Shown here: piece after piece, positions 34,369-43,184 of the stretch | Layout: each line of letters opens with the position of its first letter | How positions within the stretch are numbered: the stretch's first letter is position 1 | Assembly: GCF_030915485.1 (NCBI RefSeq) | Contig: NZ_CP133266.1 | Span: 248,001 to 312,000 of the forward strand | DNA length: 64,000 nucleotides | DNA from: Neobacillus sp. PS3-40 | GTDB lineage: Bacteria; Bacillota; Bacilli; Bacillales; Cytobacillaceae | Direction of reading: 5' to 3' | The notes under the pieces: generated by a model | What the model was told of the DNA's origin: nothing | Seen by the model: the letters and a program-made list of their open reading frames with translations, nothing else | The model's database searches: none | Position numbers and translations under genes: made by a program

Positions 34369-34866
34369 CTAAGAATATTTAATTATTAAATGAGAACGGA
34401 AATAAAGCAATAATACGAGCAAAAGTATACCAACAAAAATAATAACTCTGTCTAATTTTTTATTATTAATATACTTATTGATTAAACCATATAATTTCAG
34501 TCCAAAAAAGCCTCCAACAGTATTTGTAATTATATCTGTTATGTCTGTCGCTCCAATAGCGAAGATAAATTGAATTAATTCAAAAGTAAGGCTTAAAACC
34601 AGTATAAAAGCAAACTTAGGTAAAATTCCAACTTTTTTGAAATTGACATTCAAAAGCAAGCCAAGAGGAATAAAGATTATAACATTATCTATCATCTCAC
34701 TGAAACTTCCATTTACTATTGAAGGAGCAGCAAATGGAATCAAGTTAAGACTTCTTTGGTGATAATTAAATACTGACAAAATATTGTATTGTAATTTGAA
34801 TAACACTAACCAGATTAGTATCACTAAATATAAAGCTAGCAATCCTCTAGATACTATTTTTCCCAT
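34369..34866 (-). CDS. vanZ: VanZ-like membrane protein (165 aa)
   Basis: About four transmembrane helices with VanZ motifs NLIPFAAP, MIDNVIIFIPLGLLLNV, FELIQFIFAIGATDITDIIT and NTVGGFFG. GAGGAG before the ATG. It lies immediately downstream of vanRS-vanY, which suggests one glycopeptide-related locus, although similar genes also occur as lone cassettes in this window. Confidence 0.8.
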   Translation of the reverse strand: MGKIVSRGLLALYLVILIWLVLFKLQYNILSVFNYHQRSLNLIPFAAPSIVNGSFSEMIDNVIIFIPLGLLLNVNFKKVGILPKFAFILVLSLTFELIQFIFAIGATDITDIITNTVGGFFGLKLYGLINKYINNKKLDRVIIFVGILLLVLLLYFRSHLIIKYS

Positions 34867-34921
34867 ATAATCTCCTCAAATTCTTTTGTTTAAGTGTATC
34901 AAAAGTATACCCGATGTCCTG

Positions 34922-34990
34922 TCAAAAAGCTGGTGTTACCCCAAATAGTGCTTGTACAATTATGCTGTTCATTAATTTCGTTTTTTTCAT
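34922..34990 (-). CDS. Putative short peptide (22 aa)
   Basis: MKKTKLMNSIIVQALFGVTP plus AF follows a strong GAGGAGGTAAGG site, 35 bases after vanY. Could be a real small peptide or the start of a deleted gene. Confidence 0.35.
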   Translation of the reverse strand: MKKTKLMNSIIVQALFGVTPAF

Positions 34991-35024
34991 TCCGCCATCC
35001 TTACCTCCTCGAGATTAGTATGTG

Positions 35025-35906
35025 TTATCCGGGAAACACTGTCACAATTACACCATCCATATTATTGCCTGATATGTCCCAACGAAGATTGGAGGGCACA
35101 TGAATGGTCGTATCTTTGATTACAGGGTAATAAGAGATCTCATATTTTTCACCATATATAGTAGTTGAAATGGTCTTTTGTTCTTTTAGGAAATTAATAT
35201 ATTCTTCTAGAGCAAAATTCTTTTCTTTCATAATCGCGCTGTGCGGAAAACCAACATAACGAATATGCCATGGTTCATATTGAATTCCAGTAACATCTGT
35301 TTTATCCTTTGGATAGCGTAATATAAAACCGTATTTCCAGGCATTTTCTTGCAGCCACCTTCCTTCAGGTGCCAGGTCCATTTTCATTAAGCTTGATCCT
35401 GCATCAAGTGATAAGCCTGAATTATGTTCACTATAACCTGCCGGCAAGGCGTAAGAAGGACCCATTTCAGCATACAACCTATTTTGCTCAGCAAATGTAC
35501 GATATCCACTATCAATCAAAAAATGATTTACACCTTCCTTTTCAGCATCATTGACCATCTCTGAAAATTTTTGTGCTATTTCTTTTGACAGGTAAATATT
35601 TTTATCAAGTAACCTGTAACCATTCACCAATTCATTATGTATTGTTAAATGGACGATATCTGATTTCACACTCTCTTGGCGAACAGGATATGTACTGTTG
35701 AATAAGAGCAGATTTCCTCGATAAATCTGTTCCTTTGCAATGGTTTTTGTTTGGATACTCTCAAAAGATCCTATTTTATCTATATGATCTTTGTGATTTT
35801 GATCATATCTTTGACTCTCTACTTTATCTTGAAAATACAGTTCTTTATTAATGAAGACAAAACAAAAGCACAATAAAAATAACAATAAAAAACACCACTT
35901 CTTCAT
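35025..35906 (-). CDS. vanY: D-Ala-D-Ala carboxypeptidase VanY-like (293 aa)
   Basis: N-terminal membrane anchor (residues 4-20), then a VanY/M15 zinc peptidase domain: DSGYRTFAEQNRLYAEM, the His/Asp ligands in YSEHNSGLSLDAG, and the final ligand in YEPWHIRYVG. It cleaves the terminal D-Ala of peptidoglycan precursors. AAGGAGG precedes the ATG. It is 100 bases downstream of vanS. Confidence 0.9.
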   Translation of the reverse strand: MKKWCFLLLFLLCFCFVFINKELYFQDKVESQRYDQNHKDHIDKIGSFESIQTKTIAKEQIYRGNLLLFNSTYPVRQESVKSDIVHLTIHNELVNGYRLLDKNIYLSKEIAQKFSEMVNDAEKEGVNHFLIDSGYRTFAEQNRLYAEMGPSYALPAGYSEHNSGLSLDAGSSLMKMDLAPEGRWLQENAWKYGFILRYPKDKTDVTGIQYEPWHIRYVGFPHSAIMKEKNFALEEYINFLKEQKTISTTIYGEKYEISYYPVIKDTTIHVPSNLRWDISGNNMDGVIVTVFPG

Positions 35907-36008
35907 TTTTACGTTCCTCCTTATTCTTGTTGATACTAGAATAGGAAAAACTGTTTAAAAAAAGAGTAGGGTAAAATTTAAATTTTTCTTAAATTCTTTA
36001 TGAAATTT

Positions 36009-37121
36009 TTAAACTTGGTCAATTGGAACCCTTTCCTGCGGTAAACGAACTTCAAATATAGTACGTATTAAACTACTCTCGGCCGTAATCGTTCCATTAT
36101 GTTGCTCCACAATATTCTTTGCTATGAATAAACCAAGGCCTGTGCTATCTTCTCGATGAGTTCGTGCTTTGTCACCGGTATAAAACATATCAAAAAGATA
36201 TGGAAGTTCATTCGGAGGAATACTATCTCCATAATTAATAACCTGAACAACCACCTCTCCTGCTTCATCAAACCCGTTAATATCTACAAACTGACCATCA
36301 TATCCATAACGACTGGCATTGGTTAAAAGATTTTCAAACACACGAGCTAACATCTCCCCGTCACCCAAAATAGGTAAATGGGGCAGAATATTCATTCGAG
36401 CGATCAAATTATTTTTCTCGAAAACAGGATACAATTCTTCTTTTAATTGAAAAAGAAGGTCACTTAAATTAATTTGCCTTTTTTCAATTGGCAACATGCC
36501 ATAGTTCATTCTAGTTATTTCGAATAATTCATCAATCAGTCTTTCTAAACGTTGAGATTTAGTAAAGGCTATCGTTAAAAAATGTCTGACTTGTTCTTTA
36601 GTCAACTTCTCATCCTTAAGGATTAAATCTAAATAACCTAAAACAGAAGTTAGGGGAGTACGCAAATCATGTGCCAAATTTACAACTAACTGTTCTTTAC
36701 TGTTTTCTGAAAAATCGCCTCTTTGTATGGCTTCTTCTAATTTTTCACCCGCCAGATTAATTGCTTGTGCAATATCTCCAAATTCATCATTTGATTGGAT
36801 ATAAACCCGATGTTTAAAGTTGCCACGAGCGAGAAATTGAATTCCGTTTGATATTTCATTGAAATAGGTAGAATAGGGCTTAGTGAGTAAATAGAAAAAC
36901 AAGATCGAAAGTGAGATAAATAGTATTAAAAAGAAGTTAAAATCTCCAATACTGTCTATGAATTGACGAAGTTGGGCCAATGGATCACCACGACGAACTA
37001 TCGTATGATAATAAAGCTGTAGTCCTTTAAAGATTAAGTAAGTTATAATACCACCCAGAAGCATACTTAAACCAAATAATACGATTATTTTGGAGCGAAA
37101 ACTGCGTATAAATTTAGCCAT
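36009..37121 (-). CDS. vanS: VanS-like sensor histidine kinase (370 aa)
   Basis: Two transmembrane helices (residues 12-32 and 58-77), a HAMP-like region, HisKA with the phosphorylated His in LAHDLRTPLTSVLGYLDL (near 150), and HATPase boxes FENLLTNASRYG and STGLGLFIAKNIVEQHNG. Its start overlaps the end of the regulator by eight bases. Assigned to VanS by its vanR/vanY context. Confidence 0.85.
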   Translation of the reverse strand: MAKFIRSFRSKIIVLFGLSMLLGGIITYLIFKGLQLYYHTIVRRGDPLAQLRQFIDSIGDFNFFLILFISLSILFFYLLTKPYSTYFNEISNGIQFLARGNFKHRVYIQSNDEFGDIAQAINLAGEKLEEAIQRGDFSENSKEQLVVNLAHDLRTPLTSVLGYLDLILKDEKLTKEQVRHFLTIAFTKSQRLERLIDELFEITRMNYGMLPIEKRQINLSDLLFQLKEELYPVFEKNNLIARMNILPHLPILGDGEMLARVFENLLTNASRYGYDGQFVDINGFDEAGEVVVQVINYGDSIPPNELPYLFDMFYTGDKARTHREDSTGLGLFIAKNIVEQHNGTITAESSLIRTIFEVRLPQERVPIDQV

Positions 37122-37812
37122 TGAATGTATACCCCACTCCCCAAACAGTTTTGATTAACTTGTTTTTTCTCTTATCTTCTCCGAGTTTTTTCCGTAAGGT
37201 ACGAATATGCACCATTACCGTGTTACCACCTTCAAAGTATGCATCACCCCAAACCTGTTGAAAAATATTTTCAACACTATAAACTTTCTTTGAATGATTT
37301 GCTAATAAATACAAAATATCAAACTCTTTCGGCGTTAGTTCAATATTTTCACCATAGAGGGAAACTGTACGTTGATCAGGAGAAATCACAATTTCACCAA
37401 ATTCCAAGATAGCTTTATTATCATCTACTTTGGGTTGATTCAACTTCATATAGCGACGCAAATGAGCATTCACACGTGCAACCAATTCAATGGGGGTAAA
37501 TGGTTTCGTTATATAATCATCTGCTCCAATCACTAGTCCATGTACCTTATCGAAATCAGAAGTTTTCGCACTCAAAAAAATGATAGGCATATTATATTGT
37601 TCCCGAATCTGACGGGTTACCTCATATCCATCCATTTTCGGCATCATAATATCCAAAATTAGCAAATCAATTGGTTGAGTCTGGATAACTTGTATGGCTT
37701 TTTGTCCATCAAGTACTTTAAGACAATAGTATCCTTCTTTTTCTAGATGGATTGCAATCAGATCAGCAATCTCCTCCTCATCATCAGCAATTAAAATCGA
37801 TATACGTTTCAT
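37114..37812 (-). CDS. vanR: VanR-like OmpR-family response regulator (232 aa)
   Basis: Receiver domain with ADDEEEIADL, phosphoacceptor Asp in DLLILDIMMPKMDGYEVTRQ and Lys in YITKPF. A C-terminal winged helix includes LTPKEFDILYLLANHSKKVY and VWGVGYTF. With vanS it likely controls vanY and the downstream genes. Confidence 0.88.
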   Translation of the reverse strand: MKRISILIADDEEEIADLIAIHLEKEGYYCLKVLDGQKAIQVIQTQPIDLLILDIMMPKMDGYEVTRQIREQYNMPIIFLSAKTSDFDKVHGLVIGADDYITKPFTPIELVARVNAHLRRYMKLNQPKVDDNKAILEFGEIVISPDQRTVSLYGENIELTPKEFDILYLLANHSKKVYSVENIFQQVWGDAYFEGGNTVMVHIRTLRKKLGEDKRKNKLIKTVWGVGYTFNG

Positions 37813-38538
37813 CTACTATTCCACTCCTATATCAAGTTACCTTCAGGTATTTTTTATACTTTACAAAGCTGCATCCTACAAAAAAAATTCGATGTTTTTG
37901 GTGGGTATACCTTATCTTGCAGAGTCTTAGCTAGCATGGTGTAATTTAGAGCCTGCATTTTATTTTCTATTATTTCCTTTTTTAATTCAAGAATATGGTT
38001 CGATTATTGGATAAGTCGTTTTGGTGTATAAAGTTTGGTGCATGGCACGCACCGGATTTTCTACTATTTTCCTTATTTTTGTTCGTACTAGAAGTCCAAC
38101 TATTATAGGATCTTGTATATTTAAAACTTCAGTTGAACTTTGATTTTCTCGTTCATAATCTCGTATCCATTTTTTCTTATATATATTTTACTGTGACACA
38201 AGATAAAACTTCTTAATCTTTATCGAAATTGTGTGGCCACATTTCATTTGAGTCAGAAAAATTTCGCACCAATAAAATGGCCTTCTAGTTGATCACAAGT
38301 TAGAGACCACTCTTCAACTGCCCCGTAAAGCAGGTACATTGATTCCTTTGATCTTTATCTATTTAAAAAGAATTTTCTCATTCTTCTAGGTTGATTAATG
38401 TTATACCTAAAAAGATCAATGCTATACGATAATACAAAATGGAGCCCGCCAATAAAAAGAAAGTAATGCTTCAATTAATTGTTTTCTTTTAATTACATAT
38501 TGGGTATACTAGTAGATATAATATGCATAAAATAAAAA
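37813..38538. other. Long stretch without recognised genes
   Basis: Presumably contains the vanR promoter near 37830-37900 (minus strand). I see no convincing coding frame or array repeat in the remainder. Confidence 0.4.
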
Positions 38539-38566
38539 AGACCAGACATACGGGAATATGTCCGGT
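38539..38566 (-). terminator. Terminator of the toxin transcript
   Basis: On the minus strand GACCGGACAtattcccgTATGTCTGGTC is followed by TTTTTT. Confidence 0.75.
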
Positions 38567-38660
38567 CAGCATTAGACGGTTCCCTTTAAGGGGTCGGCTG
38601 TTTAGCGAGAAAATCCACCCGCCTGGGCCACTAACTCAAGGGTGGATTATTTTTTTTGGT
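38540..38660 (+). ncRNA. Putative antisense antitoxin RNA
   Basis: A plus-strand transcript ending at the stem AATCCACCC.../GGGTGGATT plus T-run (38630-38657) would overlap the 3' end of the toxin mRNA, the usual arrangement in TxpA/BsrG-type type I systems. Promoter not identified. Confidence 0.45.
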
Positions 38661-38730
38661 TAAATGACAGAATGGCTACGAGTAAACTTGCAAAAGAAAT
38701 CGTAATCATTAATGTTTCAAATACCGTCAT
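38647..38730 (-). CDS. Type I toxin, holin-like small peptide (27 aa)
   Basis: MTVFETLMITISFASLLVAI then LSFNQKK: a single hydrophobic helix with a Lys tail, like the small TxpA/BsrG or holin-like toxins of Bacillus (MTVFESLMLMxxF). AGGGGGCG precedes the ATG. Opposing terminators on both strands fit a toxin mRNA with an overlapping antisense RNA. Confidence 0.6.
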   Translation of the reverse strand: MTVFETLMITISFASLLVAILSFNQKK

Positions 38731-38833
38731 TCAGCATCGCCCCCTTTCTATCAGGAGTATGCCGACCACCCTTGAGAAAACCTATTCTATTGCTCTTTTA
38801 TTATACCATATTTAATGCCACTGAAAAGAACGT

Positions 38834-39010
38834 ATGTTTCCATTTGGAAATTTCATCCCTAAAGTTGATTTTCCTTATCTCTTAGTAATTTTAGGCGTTT
38901 TTAGTTTTTTACGTAATATTTACTATTTTAAAACCATAAAACTTAGAAATGAATATCTAAAAGACATTCGTGATGAATTAAGAAATACTAATGGTAAGAA
39001 AAATAATTAA
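38834..39010 (+). CDS. Small membrane-anchored protein (58 aa)
   Basis: MFPFGNFIPKVDFPYLLVIL begins a single helix, followed by a basic coil (KTIKLRNEYLKDIRDELRN). The ribosome binding site is weak (GAAAAG). Divergent from the toxin gene. Confidence 0.4.
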   Translation: MFPFGNFIPKVDFPYLLVILGVFSFLRNIYYFKTIKLRNEYLKDIRDELRNTNGKKNN

Positions 39011-39078
39011 GGATATTTTCCCTCCCCTATTTTATACACCTTTGGTCAGCAAGCTGATCTTAAATATAAAGAACAAAA

Positions 39079-39135
39079 AAAGGAGCCTGACCCCCGGCAC
39101 GTTTATTTATAAACGCATCAGGGGTCAGGCTCCGA
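39079..39135. repeat. GGAGCCTGACCCC palindromic repeat
   Basis: GGAGCCTGACCCC pairs with GGGGTCAGGCTCC around a 30-base loop. On the minus strand a T-run follows, so it may be a terminator. Palindromes with this sequence recur in some Bacillus genomes. Confidence 0.65.
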
Positions 39136-39491
39136 ATTTTTTCGTGTTTGTTTTTCTCGTCAGGTTGCTCTTCCACTTTTTCTAGTTCATTAATCACTTC
39201 TTGAGTTCTTGTTTGAACCTTTTTATATTCAATTGATTCCCAAGCATGCAGGATCTCGATTAAATTTTTAGCCCCTGATACTGCTATCTTATCTAATAAG
39301 AGAAGAATCAAGCCACGATTTCGATCTTTTAATTAATTAAATGTATTATAAGCATAGCAAGAATAGCTGATTTTTATAAGTATTAAAAGGTTGAAACAGA
39401 AAAATTTTATTAAATTTAGTTTTTTTAAAATCAACCCTACCCTTTTTCATCCTAAGTCTGTATATAGAAAGCGAAAGGGTGGTGCAATAAA

Positions 39492-40283
39492 ATGCAAATT
39501 AAATCAGGGAACATAGAAGAATTTAAACATTATTCACAGTTTTCATCACTTAAGGAGTTTAATCATCATACTGAGATGTGGCTTTCTGAGCATAAGCATC
39601 ATTTCTGTAAAGGAGAATTAGTTGGTTTAAAAAGACTGATTCGTTACTCAGCAAAAATACCAGGGGTTTGTAATGCAAAAATTGGTACAATCCTAAAATC
39701 CATTCATGAGGAATTTCGTGGTAATGGAATTTCACGTTCCACTTTTAAACGAATGGTCTTAAAAGCAAAAGCAATTGGGATTATCACTGTTTACGAGACT
39801 GAAAGAAAGAATGGTTCGCAAACGAGTAATCTTTATGTTTATAATCGTTTTCCTTCGAATGAACTACCGATAAAGGAAAAATTGGACCACCAATATAAAA
39901 CTAATAATCTTTCTAAAACTAATAAAAAAGATATAAATAAACGTATCGAAGAACCGTTAGATGAGACCTATACGAGTGATCGTGTTCCAAATCCATTTGT
40001 TCAATTGGTCAAATCCTTTTTTACAGAGGCAAAAACAATTGAAGAGTTTTGGAAAATGACTAAAATTGCTGCCTATCGAAATAACCGCGAAAAAGAAGAA
40101 GATAAAGTCCTTGAGTACTCCATACACTCCTTTAAACAATTAATTCTAAAGCTTAAATCAACAAAAAAAGTGAACAAGCCAATTGCATACTACTACGGAA
40201 TTCTAAACAGGAAATTTGAAAACCTCTATTTTGAAGAACTTTTTGATATGGGATTCCCAGCAGAGAGAACTCTATCATGGTAA
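39492..40283 (+). CDS. Helix-turn-helix cytosolic protein (263 aa)
   Basis: The central part (RLIRYSAKIPGVCNAKIGTI, ISRSTFKRMVLKAKAIGIIT) fits a winged-helix fold like that in replication-initiator-type proteins. The C-terminal half is Lys-rich and helical and ends KPIAYYYGILNRKFENLYFEE. AAAGGGTGG site before the ATG. Family not named; related proteins occur on plasmids and chromosomes of Bacillus. Confidence 0.6.
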   Translation: MQIKSGNIEEFKHYSQFSSLKEFNHHTEMWLSEHKHHFCKGELVGLKRLIRYSAKIPGVCNAKIGTILKSIHEEFRGNGISRSTFKRMVLKAKAIGIITVYETERKNGSQTSNLYVYNRFPSNELPIKEKLDHQYKTNNLSKTNKKDINKRIEEPLDETYTSDRVPNPFVQLVKSFFTEAKTIEEFWKMTKIAAYRNNREKEEDKVLEYSIHSFKQLILKLKSTKKVNKPIAYYYGILNRKFENLYFEELFDMGFPAERTLSW

Positions 40284-40928
40284 TTTGGTAGTTTTGACGG
40301 ATATATCGTGTGGTTTGACGGATAAAATAAAATTCAATGCTAAACAGCATCCATAAATTCGAAAAATAACTAGTTTAGGGGCCGTTATCATTAAAAAAGT
40401 AGCAGAGCTACCCATTCACTATTCGTTTTTTAAATTTTATAGCTGATTCTCAAAAAAACATATAATCAGACTTCTATATGATCAAGGCTCTTTTCTTAAA
40501 CTTTGTTGCTAGTTGAAACTAAATTAGAATGGGATTCCAGTTTACCGATGAAAACCATAGGAAGTTTTTAAGAAAAGAGCACGATACTATTGTTATTTCG
40601 GGTTTTTAGACTAGGTACGAAAAACAACAATCTATGCGAAAACAGCCATGATTAATGATGTCCTTTTTGAAAAAAGTCGAAGTTATTTTTTACTTGGCTG
40701 CTTTCTGTAATAGATTCTTGAGATGACAATCCCGATTAAACCAAGGATGATTGATTACGGCCATAAGAATGTACCACTTCTGCCATGTTTTTTACCAGCG
40801 ATTGACACAAGATTAACCGCTTATTGCCACCGCATTTACCAACGGAGTAATGTCAAAGAAAAAGGATTTGAAACGTAGAATTTTGGGAGATAAAAAAAGC
40901 CTGATTCCTCCGCAATTTTACCGAGGAA
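40284..40928. other. Mostly noncoding stretch with gene fragments
   Basis: A minus-strand fragment near 40680-40760 reads GLIGIVISRIYYRKQPSK, the end of a membrane protein. The rest has no supported gene. Confidence 0.4.
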
Positions 40929-40971
40929 TTAGACTAATGATCTTCAACAATTGCGCCCTTTAATTGAAGAT
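40929..40971. repeat. attC-like right half
   Basis: GATCTTCAACA-ATTGCGCCC-TTTAATTGAAG, preceded by a T-run-flanked stem at 40895-40930 (AATTCCTC on both arms). Confidence 0.65.
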
Positions 40972-40974
40972 AAA

Positions 40975-41442
40975 TTATATTATCTCATCAAAATTATCGG
41001 CAAACTGTTTTTCTGAAATTACTTGTAAACCGTTTCTTTTTAATAAAGCAGCTGTAACCCCATTCCCAGCAATCTTCTCTCCTATAAATTCACCATTATA
41101 AATCATTGAACTTGCACATGATGGGCTATACTCTTTAAGTACAACTACTGTTGCGTTAACATCTATAGCCTTTTTTAGAGTAATATAAGCTCCCTTTATG
41201 TATAGTTCCGTAACGTCACTACCTGATTTTTCGATTACTTTAGCTTTTCCAACCAATACATCTTCCCCGTCACCACCTATTATTTCAGCGGGTTCTCTCG
41301 GAATTGAAAAGCCACCAAGTAATTCAGGGCATACAGTAATTGCTTTATTCTCTTCTATTAGTTTACTGATCTTATGATCTAAACAATGTGTTCCGTTATA
41401 TCTTACCTCTAATCCTGCTAGACAGGAACTTACTAATATCAT
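40975..41442 (-). CDS. DUF523-family protein (155 aa)
   Basis: MILVSSCLAGLEVRYNGTHC, VCPELLGGFSIPREPAEI and SPSCASSMIYNGEFIGEKIA are the conserved Cys-containing motifs of DUF523. Function unknown, possibly metal or sulfur chemistry. ATG at 41442 chosen six bases after GAGGTG. Confidence 0.8.
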   Translation of the reverse strand: MILVSSCLAGLEVRYNGTHCLDHKISKLIEENKAITVCPELLGGFSIPREPAEIIGGDGEDVLVGKAKVIEKSGSDVTELYIKGAYITLKKAIDVNATVVVLKEYSPSCASSMIYNGEFIGEKIAGNGVTAALLKRNGLQVISEKQFADNFDEII

Positions 41443-41479
41443 TGAATTCACCTCAATTTAGTATCATCTAATGACATTG

Positions 41480-41550
41480 TACAACTAACTCCCATTATAA
41501 AATAGAACAAATTGAGCGCCATCTTACTTTATTAAAGAATAGCGCCCGAT
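41480..41550. repeat. attC-like repeat, left part (split by IS110 copy 4)
   Basis: TACAACTAACTCCCATTATAAAA, stem GCGCC.../..., TTTATTAAAGAATAGCGCCCGAT. Confidence 0.75.
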
Positions 41551-41796
41551 CGTAATATAAGTTTAACCAGTTTTTACTGGTTGAACTTTTTTTAATTGGT
41601 TTTATTATAGCGGTAGTCGGAGTAGAACGTAGCGCCCGTGGGACTTGATCCCGTCCGCAAAACTGTTCACTCCCTACTTGTATAAGCATGTTTCAGGCTG
41701 GTTGGGACAAAGATCCCGTTTAACAAGCGAACCTATGACAGTACAAGCAGCTCTAGGGACAACCGACTAATCTTTATTTCTAAGGAGGAGATGATG
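41551..41796 (+). ncRNA. Putative bridge RNA region of IS110 copy 4
   Basis: Guide candidate AGCGCCCGT at 41631-41639 matches the left flank AGCGCCCG at 41541-41548; loop structure as in copy 3. Confidence 0.65.
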
Positions 41797-43035
41797 ATGA
41801 ATCCAGTAGTTGGTCTGGATGTTTCTAAAGGGGAAAGTCAGGTACAAGCATTCTTGGATAAGAGTCAACCTTTTCGTAAAAGTTTTAGTGTAAAGCATAC
41901 TGTTGAGGGCTTTGAGAATTTATTAGGATTCTTAAAAGAGATTGAAAGAGTAGCTGATGGTAAGCAACCTTCAGTTATCTTAGAATCAACAGGACATTAC
42001 CACTCTCCTATTATTCAATTTTTGGAGGAACAGCAATATGTTTATATTATTGTGAACCCCCTTATCTCTCATCGAGCAAGGAGTGCCAGTTTAAGAAAGG
42101 TAAAAACAGACGCTGTCGATGCCTATCTTCTTTGCGAACTATTCTATAAAGAAGAAGTTGAGCCGTATAAGAAAAGAGGTATTCAACTCTTAAACCTTCG
42201 TAATCTTACAAGACAACAAGAGATCATTACAGGTATCTCTACACAAACCAAGGTACAGCTTCTAACAGTGCTAGATCAGGTATTCCCTGAATATAGAGGT
42301 GTCTTTGGTGATTTATATTCAAAAGTATCTTTACAGACTCTTTCCATATTTCCTACTTCTGAACATGTACTAAATACTACCGAATCTGTATTAACCGACA
42401 AGATTGTATCGTTATGTACTAGACGTTCTGAAAAGTGGGCAAAAGAAAAAGCACAAAAGCTTATTGAAGCAGCATTACGAAATCCATTTCAAAATAACTT
42501 ATATGAAAGTCATATTTTTAACCTAAAGATGTTAATTACCATCGTTCTTCAATATCAAGAGCATTTATCACTACTAGAAGCAAAAATAGATGCCCTCGCT
42601 AAAGAAATTGAAGAATATAAGATTCTCCAGTCTATTCCTGGTATCGGAGAAAAGATTGCGGCAACAATCATTTCCGAAATAGGAGAAATAGATCGGTTTA
42701 ATCACCCTAAAAAGTTGGTTGCCTTTGCGGGAATAGATCCTAGTGTTTACTCTTCTGGAAGATTTACAGCAACCAAAAATCGTATAACAAAGAGAGGATC
42801 TAGAAGGTTACGGCAAGCATTATATATGGCTGTATACTGTGGAATTCGAGATGCCCGAAAGCAAAAGACGAGTGATACCGTTATTCCTCGAAATAAAAAA
42901 TTAAGAGAGTTTTACGATAAAAAACGCGACGAGGGTAAACCCTATAGAGTAGCAATTATCGCTTGTGTTAATAAGCTTTTACACTTGATTTATGCGCTTT
43001 TAAAGAACAAAACCACTTTCCAAGAATTAGCTTAA
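41797..43035 (+). CDS. IS110-family transposase (412 aa)
   Basis: Identical protein to that at 32832, with GLDVSK, LESTGHYH and PGIGEKIAATI motifs intact. Identity of two copies 9 kb apart points to recent transposition or gene conversion. Confidence 0.95.
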   Translation: MNPVVGLDVSKGESQVQAFLDKSQPFRKSFSVKHTVEGFENLLGFLKEIERVADGKQPSVILESTGHYHSPIIQFLEEQQYVYIIVNPLISHRARSASLRKVKTDAVDAYLLCELFYKEEVEPYKKRGIQLLNLRNLTRQQEIITGISTQTKVQLLTVLDQVFPEYRGVFGDLYSKVSLQTLSIFPTSEHVLNTTESVLTDKIVSLCTRRSEKWAKEKAQKLIEAALRNPFQNNLYESHIFNLKMLITIVLQYQEHLSLLEAKIDALAKEIEEYKILQSIPGIGEKIAATIISEIGEIDRFNHPKKLVAFAGIDPSVYSSGRFTATKNRITKRGSRRLRQALYMAVYCGIRDARKQKTSDTVIPRNKKLREFYDKKRDEGKPYRVAIIACVNKLLHLIYALLKNKTTFQELA

Positions 43036-43170
43036 AAACCATGTTTAACAATACAAAACAAAACCTTCCAATTTTGAAGATGAGGAAGGTTATTTGGCAT
43101 ACTCATTTTTAGTATATCATCTATATTTTAATTTTTTAATTGAAAAATGTTGACAACTATTAGCTGGTTT

Positions 43171-43184
43171 AGCTCAATAAGAAT
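43171..43184. repeat. attC-like repeat, outer arm after IS110 copy 4
   Basis: AGCTCAATAAGAAT completes the right site; it overlaps the stop of the GNAT gene. Confidence 0.75.

Larger units (their letters stand above)
41551..43170 (+). mobile_element. IS110-family element, copy 4
   Basis: 1620 bp, same as copy 3. Both flanks belong to one right site (AGCGCCCG before, AGCTCAATAAG after), so this copy looks like a simple insertion. Confidence 0.93.

Noticed and set aside
39060..39311. 83-codon minus-strand frame ending in the GGAGCCTGACCCC palindrome
   Set aside because: The middle (ILHAWESIEYKKVQTRTQEV) could be a gene fragment, but it has no start signal and reads through the palindrome; left out as a gene.
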